Source: Candidatus Woesearchaeota archaeon (GTDB taxonomy: Archaea > Nanobdellota > Nanobdellia > Woesearchaeales > GW2011-AR9). Taken from it: a stretch of DNA of 64,000 nucleotides. The position numbers and the translations under genes are program-made. How positions within the stretch are numbered: the first letter of the stretch is position 1; each line of letters starts with the position of its first letter. The DNA lies in NCBI GenBank assembly GCA_016188115.1, contig JACPIK010000002.1, positions 84,125-148,124 on the forward strand, read 5' to 3'. Of the stretch, positions 18,116 to 26,729 are shown piece after piece. The notes below the pieces were generated by a model. That model worked only from the letters and a program-made list of their open reading frames with translations, ran no database searches and had not been told where the DNA came from.

Positions 18116-18175
18116 ACATCTATCACCTCTTTTTCCCCACGCCGACTTTCGGGTTGGCGAGGGGTTTTATTTCTT
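18116..18175 (+). ncRNA. candidate small RNA between strong TATA box and hairpin terminator
   Basis: A strong TATA element (GATTTATATATAGG, 18083-18096) has no open reading frame behind it. About 20 nt after the expected transcription start is a 12-position stem (18135-18146 with 18153-18164, one A-A mismatch, one G-U) followed by TTTTATTTCTT. The predicted RNA is about 55-60 nt. No C/D or H/ACA box is seen. The rest of the 17916-18234 gap holds nothing I can name. Confidence 0.4.
18135..18175 (+). terminator. hairpin plus T-tract
   Basis: CCCCACGCCGAC-TTTCGG-GTTGGCGAGGGG followed by a T-rich tail on the plus strand. The plus orientation does not serve the neighbouring minus-strand genes, which is why a short plus transcript is proposed. 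Confidence 0.5.
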
Positions 18176-18234
18176 AAGAAATTAACTTATTCAACAAATT
18201 TATTGCCCATGTAGTGCTGTGTTTTTCTGTTCTC

Positions 18235-20109
18235 TCATCGATACTTAACAAAATCCAAATGAGGTCGTCGACGTAAGAATAGCAAACAAAGAATAAGAGT
18301 AATCAAGCTTCCAATCAATATGCCTTGAAAAATATGTTTTATCTCTTCTCTATTAAACATTTCAGAAATTCCCTCAAAATTCGATCTCTCTTCAGGGAAA
18401 TATATCTGTAAATCACTCATTTCCAAAGCATATTCTAGGTATAATAAGCTGGTATACACCTCTTTTTCAGAAAGAGCTTGAGCATACTCAAAATAGGAAT
18501 ATCCTAAAATGGGAAACATTCCTTCTGCGCTATTATGGGCTATAATTCGCAGAGCTGCATCTTTCTTACTCTCATAATATGCTTTTGCTGAATCATCATC
18601 TAATCCAAATGAACTTAAAATTGCATTCGCATCACTCTTTACTTGAGAAGCAATAATCAAACACAATGCTTTTTCTCCACGAGCCTGTGCTCCTCGTGCT
18701 TGGTCCAGCTTCTCTTGCAAATGACTAATCTGGTCTGGGTTAAGAAATAAAGTAGTATATTGGTGGCGTTCTTGCGCTTCCGCAATTTTCTGTGTGCAGG
18801 CATTTGAAAGCAGGGTATCATCAACAAGATACTTTTTACCATCCATCTCAAAGAATTTCATCCAGGACTCAGCGGAAAAAAGTCTTTCCTGAGCATAGGC
18901 TACCAATGCTATTGCATCTTGAATCTCGTTCTTTTCTATTTTCTCACTTAATTCACCTAACTGTTCTTCAACATCATGAAGACGTTCTTGAACAATCATA
19001 AGTGCCTGAAGATCTGAAATTGTTTCAATCTTTACATTCTTTGTCTTTTCTTTAAGAATGCCAACTTTCTGTTCTAATTCAACATGGTACTTCTTTAATT
19101 GACCAGACGAGACATTCTGTGCTATATATAATTCTCTTCGCAAAGTGATACTGTTACCAAAACAAAAACTGGCTGCAGAGTATGAATCTCCTCGCTGTGA
19201 AGCATTTATGGAACTTCCTCTTTTTTGATCAATTGCCTCTTGAATACTTTCATTAAGCACAATCCTTTCTTTTTTGATGACTTGTTCTAAACCTTGGGCG
19301 CGGTCACATAAAACTGTTTCTAACTCTTTCATAATCAAATTATACTCTTCATTTTCAATAACCTGTGTTATCTCTGAAGTGAAATTTTTTCCAGTAAGAT
19401 GAAACAACACTTCATCAAGATTAAGCACCTCAACAACATCGATATGCAAGTTTTCATTTTTATACGTTGTAAAATTAAAAATCTCTGGGAGCTTAGATTG
19501 ATTATTCTTATTATCCTCATCACTACTATCTGTTATCGTTGTAGAATTGGAATTATTTCCTGAAATAGTAACCGCAATCTTATGAGACGGTTCGATATTT
19601 GTTCCTGCAGCAATTAATACTTTCTGCAGTCCAGCTGCTTGCGCCGCATCAATCTTTTCTTTAACCCCGCCAACTGGTCCAACAATAGCACCTGAATTAA
19701 TTGTTCCCGTAATCGCCACTTTTTCGTCATAATCTAAATCCATCATAGCAATAGCTGTAAGCGCAGAAATAGCAGCACCTGCCGAAGGACCACCTATAAT
19801 ACTAGATGATGATTTAATAGTATAAATAAAATCATAATTATCACAATCAAGGTCATAATGTTCACAGGCTATCTCTTTGGCAAATCGAGTTGATATCTGT
19901 GTGTCTACTTTTGTTGCTGGTTGTGTATCTAAAAAAACTCGCCCAGATCCTTCTTGCACTTCTAAATATAAATCAGCCTGACTACCAACAAACCCAGAAT
20001 CAGTTTCCTGTACAGCAAGTAAAGTTAAATGATAGGGTTCATTACTTGGTGCTAGAGCCAAAGGAACTAACAATAAACCTAAAATAACTATCATCAAAAA
20101 CGACTTCAT
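18235..20109 (-). CDS. secreted or membrane-anchored Lon-like serine protease without ATPase domain
   Basis: 624 aa. N-terminal signal/anchor (MIVILGLLLVPLALAPS), then an S16 Lon-type proteolytic domain with the Ser in GGPSAGAA and the Lys in GGVKEKIDAA, forming the Ser-Lys dyad. A long helical region follows (residues ~250-590) and a C-terminal membrane segment (GILIGSLITLILCLLFL) with a basic tail. It matches the known archaeal Lon-like serine protease group lacking AAA+. Start at 20109 is favoured over 20160 because the TATA (CTTTATAAG) lies 25 nt before it, inside the longer frame. Confidence 0.85.
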   Translation of the reverse strand: MKSFLMIVILGLLLVPLALAPSNEPYHLTLLAVQETDSGFVGSQADLYLEVQEGSGRVFLDTQPATKVDTQISTRFAKEIACEHYDLDCDNYDFIYTIKSSSSIIGGPSAGAAISALTAIAMMDLDYDEKVAITGTINSGAIVGPVGGVKEKIDAAQAAGLQKVLIAAGTNIEPSHKIAVTISGNNSNSTTITDSSDEDNKNNQSKLPEIFNFTTYKNENLHIDVVEVLNLDEVLFHLTGKNFTSEITQVIENEEYNLIMKELETVLCDRAQGLEQVIKKERIVLNESIQEAIDQKRGSSINASQRGDSYSAASFCFGNSITLRRELYIAQNVSSGQLKKYHVELEQKVGILKEKTKNVKIETISDLQALMIVQERLHDVEEQLGELSEKIEKNEIQDAIALVAYAQERLFSAESWMKFFEMDGKKYLVDDTLLSNACTQKIAEAQERHQYTTLFLNPDQISHLQEKLDQARGAQARGEKALCLIIASQVKSDANAILSSFGLDDDSAKAYYESKKDAALRIIAHNSAEGMFPILGYSYFEYAQALSEKEVYTSLLYLEYALEMSDLQIYFPEERSNFEGISEMFNREEIKHIFQGILIGSLITLILCLLFLRRRPHLDFVKYR

Positions 20110-20224
20110 GAAAGATCCCAAGGCTGTTTTTCTTATAAAGATGTCGCTTGCAGAGGACACATACTTGAAGAGGATGCATCCATTTTTACAACACAGAAAA
20201 ACTACTGCTAAATTACTGCTATAA

Positions 20225-20851
20225 TTACAACAAAGAAATATCTAAATCCGCAACTGACTTTAAGATTAGGTCTGCTTTTTCTAATTCAAATCCTTCTCGC
20301 GTCACAATACCTGTGCATACGCCAATAAAATGAAATCCTGCTTGTTTTGCTGCTTGAGCATCATATATACTATCACCCACATAAGCTACTTCGTTTGGTT
20401 TATAGTTTTTCAGAAATATCTCAAAGACACGCGAATCTGGCTTATGGTGCGTAACATCTTCATACCCAATCACTGATTTAAAGAAGGGTAATAGACCAAA
20501 CTGTTCAATATGCGCCTGAAGCGTATTTTTTCTACGTGAGCTAAGAATATGCAATTCAAATCCTTGGCGATGTAATTCTTCTAAAGTTTTTTTCGCTCCC
20601 TCTACCAATTTCACGTTGTGTGGTTGGTACAACTTAGTATATGTTTGGATAAACTCATCTGCATCCGCAAAAGGCCAAAGTGTCTCAATCAATACTTGGA
20701 GTGGTCGTCCAAAAAGCTCAACAATTGCGTCTTGTTCTGGATAAGGCAAATCACACGCCTGAGCAGTGCGTTCAATTGTACGAATAATCTCTTCATTAGA
20801 TAACGCAAGCGTATCATCAAAATCAAAAATAATTGCTTTAATGTTTTTCAT
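20225..20851 (-). CDS. HAD-superfamily phosphatase in the riboflavin operon
   Basis: 208 aa with HAD motifs DFDDT (I), SSRR (II region), the Lys in HHKPDSR and GDSIYDAQ (IV). Closest in style to phosphoglycolate/pyrophosphatase-type HADs. Start ATG at 20851 gives MKNIKAIIFDFDDT; a TTG at 20878 would extend it by nine residues. It overlaps ribB and closes the rib operon, so it is a good candidate for the dephosphorylation of the ribitylaminouracil phosphate intermediate, a step often lacking an assigned gene. That role is inferred from context. Confidence 0.8.
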   Translation of the reverse strand: MKNIKAIIFDFDDTLALSNEEIIRTIERTAQACDLPYPEQDAIVELFGRPLQVLIETLWPFADADEFIQTYTKLYQPHNVKLVEGAKKTLEELHRQGFELHILSSRRKNTLQAHIEQFGLLPFFKSVIGYEDVTHHKPDSRVFEIFLKNYKPNEVAYVGDSIYDAQAAKQAGFHFIGVCTGIVTREGFELEKADLILKSVADLDISLL

Positions 20852-21449
20852 GGGTAAGATAATCTCGTATTTGTTCAATCGTAATGATCGCTATTTTAAA
20901 ATGTTTGGCAAATGCTAACAACTGCGTTCCACGCATCATTGTACCATCTGGATTCATTAATTCACATAACACGCCAGCAGGATAAAGACTGGCAATCTTA
21001 CAAATATCTACGCTCGCTTCCGTATGACCTGCTCTTTCTAACACGCCTTGTTTTCTAGCTTGAAGAGGAAATACATGTCCGGGTCTAACTAAATCTGTAG
21101 CGACCCCCTCCACGAGTGCTTTAATTGTGAGTGTCCTATCGTGCGCACTTACTCCGCCGTCTTGGATTAATTTGGCATCAACCGGAATAGTGAAGGGGGT
21201 ACTATGCTTAGAGGTATTCTGTTCGACCATTGGTCCTAAACCCAATTCTTGAAGCCTCTTTTCTTCCATACCTACACAAATAATCCCTGAAGTATGTTGT
21301 AACATGAACGCAATTTTCTCTTCACTTACAAATTGAGCAGCAAAAACTAAGTCCGCTTCGTTCTCACGATCTTGAGCATCTGTGATGATAATGAACTTAC
21401 CTTGTTGTAATTCTTCTAATGCTTTCTGTAGTTGAGAATCTCGAATCAT
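20838..21449 (-). CDS. ribB: 3,4-dihydroxy-2-butanone 4-phosphate synthase
   Basis: Converts ribulose 5-phosphate to the four-carbon unit of riboflavin. 203 aa. Family motifs: ITDAQDRENEADLVFAA, CVGMEE, the HSTPF loop, SAHDRTLTI, RPGHVFPL and RAGHTEASVD. It overlaps ribD by 4 nt (ATGA), showing coupling, and overlaps the HAD gene. No fused RibA domain is present, and no ribA appears in the window. Confidence 0.95.
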   Translation of the reverse strand: MIRDSQLQKALEELQQGKFIIITDAQDRENEADLVFAAQFVSEEKIAFMLQHTSGIICVGMEEKRLQELGLGPMVEQNTSKHSTPFTIPVDAKLIQDGGVSAHDRTLTIKALVEGVATDLVRPGHVFPLQARKQGVLERAGHTEASVDICKIASLYPAGVLCELMNPDGTMMRGTQLLAFAKHFKIAIITIEQIRDYLTHEKH

Positions 21450-22522
21450 CTTGCAAACACCCCTTTAACGAAAATATCTTTCCCACTTTGCTGCAAAGAA
21501 GTAAAATTGAATTTAATCCCATCATTGATCGAAAGTGGAGAAAAACCATTCATAAGAGGAATCGCTTTCTCATCTCCAAGAATTGTTGGTGCAATAAACA
21601 ACCAAAACTCATCAACGAGTTTCTCTGTAATGAAACTACCAAAGACCTCGCTGCCGCCTTCTACTAAAATACTACTAATACCTTTTGCAGTAAGTTTAGT
21701 TAGGGCATCATGCAAATTAACCTTTCCCTCATTCTTTTCACAGACAATTCTATTTCTCTTTATACTCTCTTTAGTTGTCAGAACTAGCGTTTCGCCTTCT
21801 TCTTGAAATACAGTAAAACCATCATCTAACGAATCATTACTATCTAATATTATTCGAGTGGGATAACATATTTTTTCTGTATGTCGTGCATTTAGCTGTG
21901 GATTATCTTGAATAATTGTATTTTTACCAACTAAAACTGCATCCACTCGACCTCTCAGATCGTGAACCAACATCCGTGATTCCTCTGAACTAATCCATTT
22001 TGAATCATAATTGGCGCATGCAATTTTTCCATCCAGCGTTATTGCTGCTTTAAGATACACAAACGGTCGCTTCTGGGTAATGTACATAAAAAAATGTCTG
22101 TTTAACTCCTTTCCCTCTTTTTCAAGAACACCTTGCGCAACTTCAATACCTCCAGAACGAAGTATCTCAATACCCTTACCATTCACCAATGGATTCGGGT
22201 CACCTGTACTAATTACCACTCTATCAACTTTAGCTTCAAGTAAAGCACTCACACATGGTGGTGTTCGTCCATAATGAGAGCAAGGTTCAAGATTAACATA
22301 CAATGTTGCCCCAGCAGCAGAGTTACCATTTTTCTCACAATCTCGCAACGCTTCAACTTCTGCATGCGCTTGCCCAGCTTTGTGGTGATATCCTTCTCCT
22401 ATGACTTTTCCATCTTTGACAATTACACAGCCAACATAAGGATTCGGAGAAGGTGTGCCTTGACGTGCTAATTCAAACACCTGCTGCATATACTCTTCAT
22501 CTAATTTCATAGTAAAAGTCAT
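21446..22522 (-). CDS. ribD: bifunctional RibD deaminase/reductase
   Basis: 358 aa, bacterial-type fusion. The N-terminal zinc deaminase shows HAEVEAL and EPCSHYGRTPPC; the C-terminal reductase starts at RPFVYLKAAITLDGKIA and includes DAVLVGKNTI and ILVEGGSEVFGSF. Many archaea instead use a stand-alone reductase acting in a different order, so a bacterial origin is plausible. It lies 30 nt downstream of ribH and overlaps ribB by 4 nt. Confidence 0.95.
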   Translation of the reverse strand: MTFTMKLDEEYMQQVFELARQGTPSPNPYVGCVIVKDGKVIGEGYHHKAGQAHAEVEALRDCEKNGNSAAGATLYVNLEPCSHYGRTPPCVSALLEAKVDRVVISTGDPNPLVNGKGIEILRSGGIEVAQGVLEKEGKELNRHFFMYITQKRPFVYLKAAITLDGKIACANYDSKWISSEESRMLVHDLRGRVDAVLVGKNTIIQDNPQLNARHTEKICYPTRIILDSNDSLDDGFTVFQEEGETLVLTTKESIKRNRIVCEKNEGKVNLHDALTKLTAKGISSILVEGGSEVFGSFITEKLVDEFWLFIAPTILGDEKAIPLMNGFSPLSINDGIKFNFTSLQQSGKDIFVKGVFAR

Positions 22523-22552
22523 AGTTAAAATAATAACCAGAAAAAGAAAAAT

Positions 22553-23002
22553 CTATTTTCCCAACAATTCTAAACAAGCTAACATTGCTTCTGTGCCTTT
22601 ATCAGTTCGTTTCTTTGCTTGACGAAAACTCATTTTAGGGCCTGTCACACCCAGTGAGACCGGCTTGTTATATTGTAACGATAAATCTGCAATCTTGCTT
22701 GCAACAGTATATGCAATTAATTTATCGTGATCAGTATCACCTTCGATAAGAGCTCCTAGTGTTACAACACCAGCGATATCTTTTCGCATCAACAATTGTT
22801 TCGAACCAAACATTATCTCCCAACTGCCTGGCACTTTCATAACTTCTGTTTGCACATTATGTTCAGTTGCAGTTTTAAGAGCTGAGTCAAGCATCTTACT
22901 GGTAATCTCATCCCAATACCACTGTGATACCACAATCCCGATTTTAATGGATGTTGGTTCTTTAAGTTGTACTTTTGATTTTAATTCAGTTTGTAATCTC
23001 AT
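22553..23002 (-). CDS. ribH: 6,7-dimethyl-8-ribityllumazine synthase
   Basis: Joins the pyrimidine and the butanone phosphate. 149 aa; motifs VVSQWYWDEI, VPGSWEIMF and GALIEGDTDHDKL with the catalytic His region, then SLGVTG. It overlaps the riboflavin synthase gene by 4 nt. Confidence 0.95.
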   Translation of the reverse strand: MRLQTELKSKVQLKEPTSIKIGIVVSQWYWDEITSKMLDSALKTATEHNVQTEVMKVPGSWEIMFGSKQLLMRKDIAGVVTLGALIEGDTDHDKLIAYTVASKIADLSLQYNKPVSLGVTGPKMSFRQAKKRTDKGTEAMLACLELLGK

Positions 23003-23484
23003 TTTATTTCTCCCGCATCTCTATATCCTTGTCTCTTCCCTTTCCCTGCATTCTTTCTTAACGCTTCTTTTCCTTCCAACATTTCCAATGCATTCAATGT
23101 ATGTTTCTTGACGCGATCAACACAAATCTCTTTTTGCTTCTTGGTATCGCCCACTGCTTCTTTCTCATGAAAAAATACTTTGAGAATATGGGTATTGGTC
23201 ATTAATTCAGCTTGAATTAAACCTAAATTTGCTTCGTGAGCACACACTTCATCGATGTCTTCCTTACCAACCCAGCCACACGCAACCACAATATCACATT
23301 TGTATTTCTCAATAAGAATTTTGCAGGCAACCGGCAAATCTTTGAAACCAGGTACGGTGTATCTTTCAACAACAAGATTCTCTCCTACCGTTTGTGCAGC
23401 AATCTCTCCCATGTTCACACGTGCAAACATGGTGTCAGCAATACCTATTCTCTTTACTTCTGTTCTATTTTGTTTGTTAACCAT
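22999..23484 (-). CDS. ribC: archaeal-type riboflavin synthase
   Basis: Dismutates two lumazine molecules to riboflavin. 161 aa, the archaeal form related to lumazine synthase rather than the bacterial two-barrel enzyme. Motifs: IGIADTMFARVNMG, YTVPGFKDLPVACKIL, ACGWVGKEDID, CAHEANLGLIQAEL. It overlaps rbkR by 8 nt and ribH by 4 nt. Confidence 0.93.
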   Translation of the reverse strand: MVNKQNRTEVKRIGIADTMFARVNMGEIAAQTVGENLVVERYTVPGFKDLPVACKILIEKYKCDIVVACGWVGKEDIDEVCAHEANLGLIQAELMTNTHILKVFFHEKEAVGDTKKQKEICVDRVKKHTLNALEMLEGKEALRKNAGKGKRQGYRDAGEIK

Positions 23485-24142
23485 GCGTTAATGTCACCAC
23501 CGCACCATTGTTCAACTTCCAAGACTTACGAAAATGAATTGGGCAAATTACTTCTGCAACTGCTTTCGTATGGACTGTTCGTTCTGGCATAATCAAATGA
23601 CCCTGTGTTTTCTTTGAACCAAATGAAATAAGCACAGGATATGCTAATAATCCACCAAATGTGCGTTGTGGTGTACTAAACCCCTCTAAACGTAGTGAAG
23701 GAAGACTTGAGACAAAATGTTCTAATTGCGTAGCTGCGACAGTTAGATTAAGTGTTCCTTCAAAAGGAATATACCCTAACTTATTCTGAAACTGCGTTTT
23801 GTACCCTTCTAATGACATGTAATACTTTCCTTCTCCCAAGCCCGCAGTAAGAATGCCTTTGAGAGAAATAGTTTGCTTTTCATTAAAATGTGTTGAGAGG
23901 ATATTATGATATTCTCGTAACAATTTCGTTGCTTTATCTGTGAGTGTTATCGTAATTCCCTGTCCATGAACCTTACGGCAAATTAAGCCTTCATCCTCAC
24001 ATTCCTTTAACTTACGAGAAACACTTTGCTGGGACATCCCTACTTCATCAGCGATAGAAAGCGTTGAGAGATCTAATTCGGTCTTGCCTTCACTCTTCTT
24101 TGCTAGATACAAAAGCATCGCTGCAGTGTCATCCCAATTCAT
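23477..24142 (-). CDS. rbkR: RbkR: transcription regulator fused to CTP-dependent riboflavin kinase
   Basis: 221 aa. Residues 1-85 are a winged helix (LSIADEVGMSQQSVSRKLKECEDEGLI); residues ~95-221 are the archaeal CTP-dependent riboflavin kinase (LGEGKYYMSLEGYKTQF, GTLNL, PERTVH). Known family members make FMN and repress or control riboflavin genes. As first gene of the operon with repeats in its promoter, it very likely controls its own operon. Confidence 0.92.
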   Translation of the reverse strand: MNWDDTAAMLLYLAKKSEGKTELDLSTLSIADEVGMSQQSVSRKLKECEDEGLICRKVHGQGITITLTDKATKLLREYHNILSTHFNEKQTISLKGILTAGLGEGKYYMSLEGYKTQFQNKLGYIPFEGTLNLTVAATQLEHFVSSLPSLRLEGFSTPQRTFGGLLAYPVLISFGSKKTQGHLIMPERTVHTKAVAEVICPIHFRKSWKLNNGAVVTLTHG

Positions 24143-24162
24143 ATCCCAAAAAATAAACTATT

Positions 24163-24196
24163 TACTTAAAAATGTTATGGTACTTAAAAATAAGTA
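24163..24196. promoter_or_regulatory. candidate RbkR operator
   Basis: TACTTAAAAAT occurs twice, 18 bp apart (24163 and 24181), and the second copy is half of a palindrome TACTT-AAAAAT-AAGTA (24181-24196). It lies just upstream of the start of rbkR. An RbkR binding site is inferred from position and symmetry. Confidence 0.5.
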
Positions 24197-24223
24197 AAAA
24201 GAAAAAAATAGTAATTTAATCGC

Positions 24224-24865
24224 TCAAAGATTAGGAAAAACTGGGCTAGATTTTCTTTCCGCAACACGAAAATCTCGTGGATGTAACGGTCGTTTCTCCG
24301 ACAAACCATCAAGATCAAATTGACATGCGTAAAGCGAGCCTTGTTCAAATCTATATCCTTTGGGTAAATCATAAAACTCATGCAATACTGCATCTTGAAC
24401 TCCCCATACGATTTTATCCTGCAAGACCTCACGTCGCGGTCCTCCTTCATTCCTATTCCAACCCATTCCTCCACTCTGTTCATAGAGCCGATGTCCTGCT
24501 CGAACGACTTTTCCAATGAACTCATCACGCACGTATTCATTCGATCCACGCAGACACTGATCAAGAAATGCTTCTCGGGGATTAAAATTCCAAAGACCCT
24601 CATTATACCTGGCACAATAATCTCTTTTTACACGTTCAATAAATTCATTGCGCGGATTACCAAAAAGATTAATCAATCTATCAAAGAAAAAGCTGTACGC
24701 CGATCCATCACCGGGACAGCTAATGTAATCCAATACTAATGCGGGTCGTACTGCTAATTCTGATAGAAAATTAAATTTTTCAAGGGCCTCTTTAGAGGAA
24801 AAATCAACATCGAGACTTTGCACTCCTCCTTCCAATACTTTAGATATTTTTTGTTCATTATTCAT
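24224..24865 (-). CDS. hypothetical protein
   Basis: 213-aa soluble protein, not recognised. It has several aromatic and charged motifs (NPRNEFIERVKRDYCARYN, NPREAFLDQCLRG, GGMGWNRNEGGPRRE). It ends 82 nt before the rbkR start, on the same strand, with the RbkR operator between them. No membrane segment or signal peptide is visible. Confidence 0.6.
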   Translation of the reverse strand: MNNEQKISKVLEGGVQSLDVDFSSKEALEKFNFLSELAVRPALVLDYISCPGDGSAYSFFFDRLINLFGNPRNEFIERVKRDYCARYNEGLWNFNPREAFLDQCLRGSNEYVRDEFIGKVVRAGHRLYEQSGGMGWNRNEGGPRREVLQDKIVWGVQDAVLHEFYDLPKGYRFEQGSLYACQFDLDGLSEKRPLHPRDFRVAERKSSPVFPNL

Positions 24866-25253
24866 TTTCTCTTCCGCAATTTAGAGTCTGCCGACTAGTT
24901 CAATAAAATCAATCCCTATGCCTCGTTAGAAAAAAGAACATAAAGATTCAACAATCCGTTTTCTCCATCCTCCACGTGATTTGGAAAATTCTGCAGGTTT
25001 ACCAAACCAAAGAACTCCTCCGCGTCATCACGCAAGTAAGAGAAAACAATCTAACAAGAAGTAGTAGTTGTAGTAGTAAGAAAATTGTTCAACGATTCTA
25101 CAACATTTTGTCTCATAACTATATCTAGCCCGTCCAATTACTTAAAATTGTTGACACAAAAGAAGTTTTTAATTCTCTTTTGACACACTTTTTCAGATTT
25201 AAGCTGAGCTCTCCTAAACAAGTTTTATAAGTTCAAAATATTTCCTCTACACC
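24866..25253. other. intergenic gap, divergent promoter region
   Basis: About 390 bases between divergent genes. It holds a TATA-like AGTTTTATAAG near 25222 for the DoxX gene, two TTGACACA words about 33 bp apart (from 25150), and a short GTAGTA-rich tract. No gene of usual length is supported. Confidence 0.5.
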
Positions 25254-25646
25254 ATGGTATCACTCAAAACCATCCAACCCTACGCGCCAGCCGTACTTCG
25301 TATCAGCATAAGTCTCGTCTTTCTCTGGTTTGGTCTTAATCAACTCATTCTTCCAGATAATTTCATGGGTTATCTTCCAGATTTCCTTCTCCAATTAGAT
25401 TATGCAAAAACGCTAATCTACTTCAACGGTGCAGCAGAAGTAATTTTAGGAACCATGCTTCTTATTGGCTTTCTCGTACGTCCAGTAGCACTTTTACTTG
25501 CTCTTCACTTACTCACTATTGCAATAGGGTTAGGCTATAATGATATTATGATTCGTGATCTTGGCCTAACACTCGCAACAGTTTCAATCTTTTTAGGAGG
25601 TGCAGATATATGGACAATAGACAGTCGACGAAAAAATCGTTTGTAA
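25254..25646 (+). CDS. DoxX-family membrane protein
   Basis: 130 aa with four hydrophobic segments, starting with RISISLVFLWFGLNQLILP, characteristic of the DoxX/DoxD family linked to quinone or thiol redox chemistry. TATA-like element about 25 nt upstream. It overlaps the next gene by 37 nt, so the two act in one transcript. Confidence 0.8.
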   Translation: MVSLKTIQPYAPAVLRISISLVFLWFGLNQLILPDNFMGYLPDFLLQLDYAKTLIYFNGAAEVILGTMLLIGFLVRPVALLLALHLLTIAIGLGYNDIMIRDLGLTLATVSIFLGGADIWTIDSRRKNRL

Positions 25647-26158
25647 ATATAGTTAGTATAATACTTGTAAGCTTAGTATTAGTACTTGCAGTGGGGTGTG
25701 AATCCAAATCTCAACCAGTACCGCAAGTAACACAACCAGTGCCGTATGGTGAACCAGCGCCATTTGATGGGCCTGCAGAAACGAATGTTGTCAATGCAGA
25801 TGATTCAATGGAAAACATGGAAGAAGAATCTCAACCAGTTCCAACAACATCTTCAGCTCCAACTCCTGGTGCAACAACCTTTCTGATAACCGGAGAAAAC
25901 TTCAAGTTTGTTATGGATGGGAAAGATGCTCCAGAACTTCGTGTCAAAGAAGGTGATACAGTACGTATCGAATTTAGCTCAACCGATGGTTTTCATGATT
26001 GGGTAGTAGATGAATTTGATGCTCATACACAAAAAGTTCGACCTGGAACACCAACTTCAGTAGAATTTGTCGCTAGCAAGAAAGGCACATTTGAATATTA
26101 TTGCAGTGTTGGCAGCCATCGTCAACAAGGCATGAAAGGCAAACTTATCGTTGAATAA
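25610..26158 (+). CDS. cupredoxin-like lipoprotein
   Basis: 182 aa. Signal peptide with lipobox (LVLVLAVGC), a Pro/Glu-rich linker (about 35-90) and a C-terminal plastocyanin-type domain. Type I copper ligands are visible: His in GFHDWVV, then Cys, His and Met in YYCSVGSHRQQGMKG. It is probably a surface electron carrier. Overlap with the DoxX gene suggests a small redox module. Confidence 0.88.
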   Translation: MDNRQSTKKSFVNIVSIILVSLVLVLAVGCESKSQPVPQVTQPVPYGEPAPFDGPAETNVVNADDSMENMEEESQPVPTTSSAPTPGATTFLITGENFKFVMDGKDAPELRVKEGDTVRIEFSSTDGFHDWVVDEFDAHTQKVRPGTPTSVEFVASKKGTFEYYCSVGSHRQQGMKGKLIVE

Positions 26159-26179
26159 TTTTTTTCTTATTTCTATTTT

Positions 26180-26638
26180 TTACGCAGTATCAATTCGTCG
26201 TATTGATTCCATTTCTTTATACTTCAGTTGGATTTTTTGACCGGTTTTTTCATGTTGTAACCAAATTGTTTTGTACAAACCATTTACGATGTAAACTTCC
26301 CCTTTATACATCACTTTGTCACCTTTGTTATATGTTGTTGGTCGAAACAGAATCGTAACGCGATATAACTCTTTATCTCCACGCATGGTATGAAGTTTTG
26401 CGCTAGATTTAATCTCGCCGCCAAACTTTTCTTGAAGTTTTTTACCTAGCCCTTTAGTATAATTATTATCTGAAAGATAAAAGTCAAGACCCCCTTTTAC
26501 TTCCATTACTTTGGCAACTTTAATTCCGCCGCGCAGTAGTTCATCTTCTACAAAATCTACAACATCTTGTTCGACGTCTCGTAATTGAAGAATACCTTCA
26601 AAGTAAAGTCCATGTTTATCAATTGGATTTCGTACCAT
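26180..26638 (-). CDS. NMD3-like protein
   Basis: 152 aa, resembling the C-terminal OB/SH3-like part of archaeal NMD3, the relative of the eukaryotic 60S export adaptor (FLSDN-type core: LDFYLSDNNYTKGLGKKLQEKFGGEIKSS; RVTILFRP; GDKV and YTVNG-like strand). The N-terminal zinc ribbons of longer members are absent. ATG at 26638 is preferred over an upstream TTG, because the TATA (TTAATAAAAG) is 27 nt before it. Confidence 0.7.
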   Translation of the reverse strand: MVRNPIDKHGLYFEGILQLRDVEQDVVDFVEDELLRGGIKVAKVMEVKGGLDFYLSDNNYTKGLGKKLQEKFGGEIKSSAKLHTMRGDKELYRVTILFRPTTYNKGDKVMYKGEVYIVNGLYKTIWLQHEKTGQKIQLKYKEMESIRRIDTA

Positions 26639-26678
26639 TGTAAGTTTTAGAGGCAAGATTGCTTTTATTAATGATTTA

Positions 26679-26692
26679 ATACTAAAAAGTGG
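26679..26692. promoter_or_regulatory. dyad ACT-N4-AGT site, copy D
   Basis: ATACT-AAAA-AGTGG, between the divergent NMD3-like gene and the gene at 26730. It is about 20 bp upstream of the TATA on each side, so a single site could control both. Confidence 0.5.
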
Positions 26693-26729
26693 TGAAACTT
26701 TTATAAAATGTCTGCTTCTTTAAGCTATT

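Noticed and set aside
17974-18177. 67-codon frame spanning the small-RNA candidate
   Set aside because: The TATA box and terminator lie inside it, and its start has no promoter spacing.
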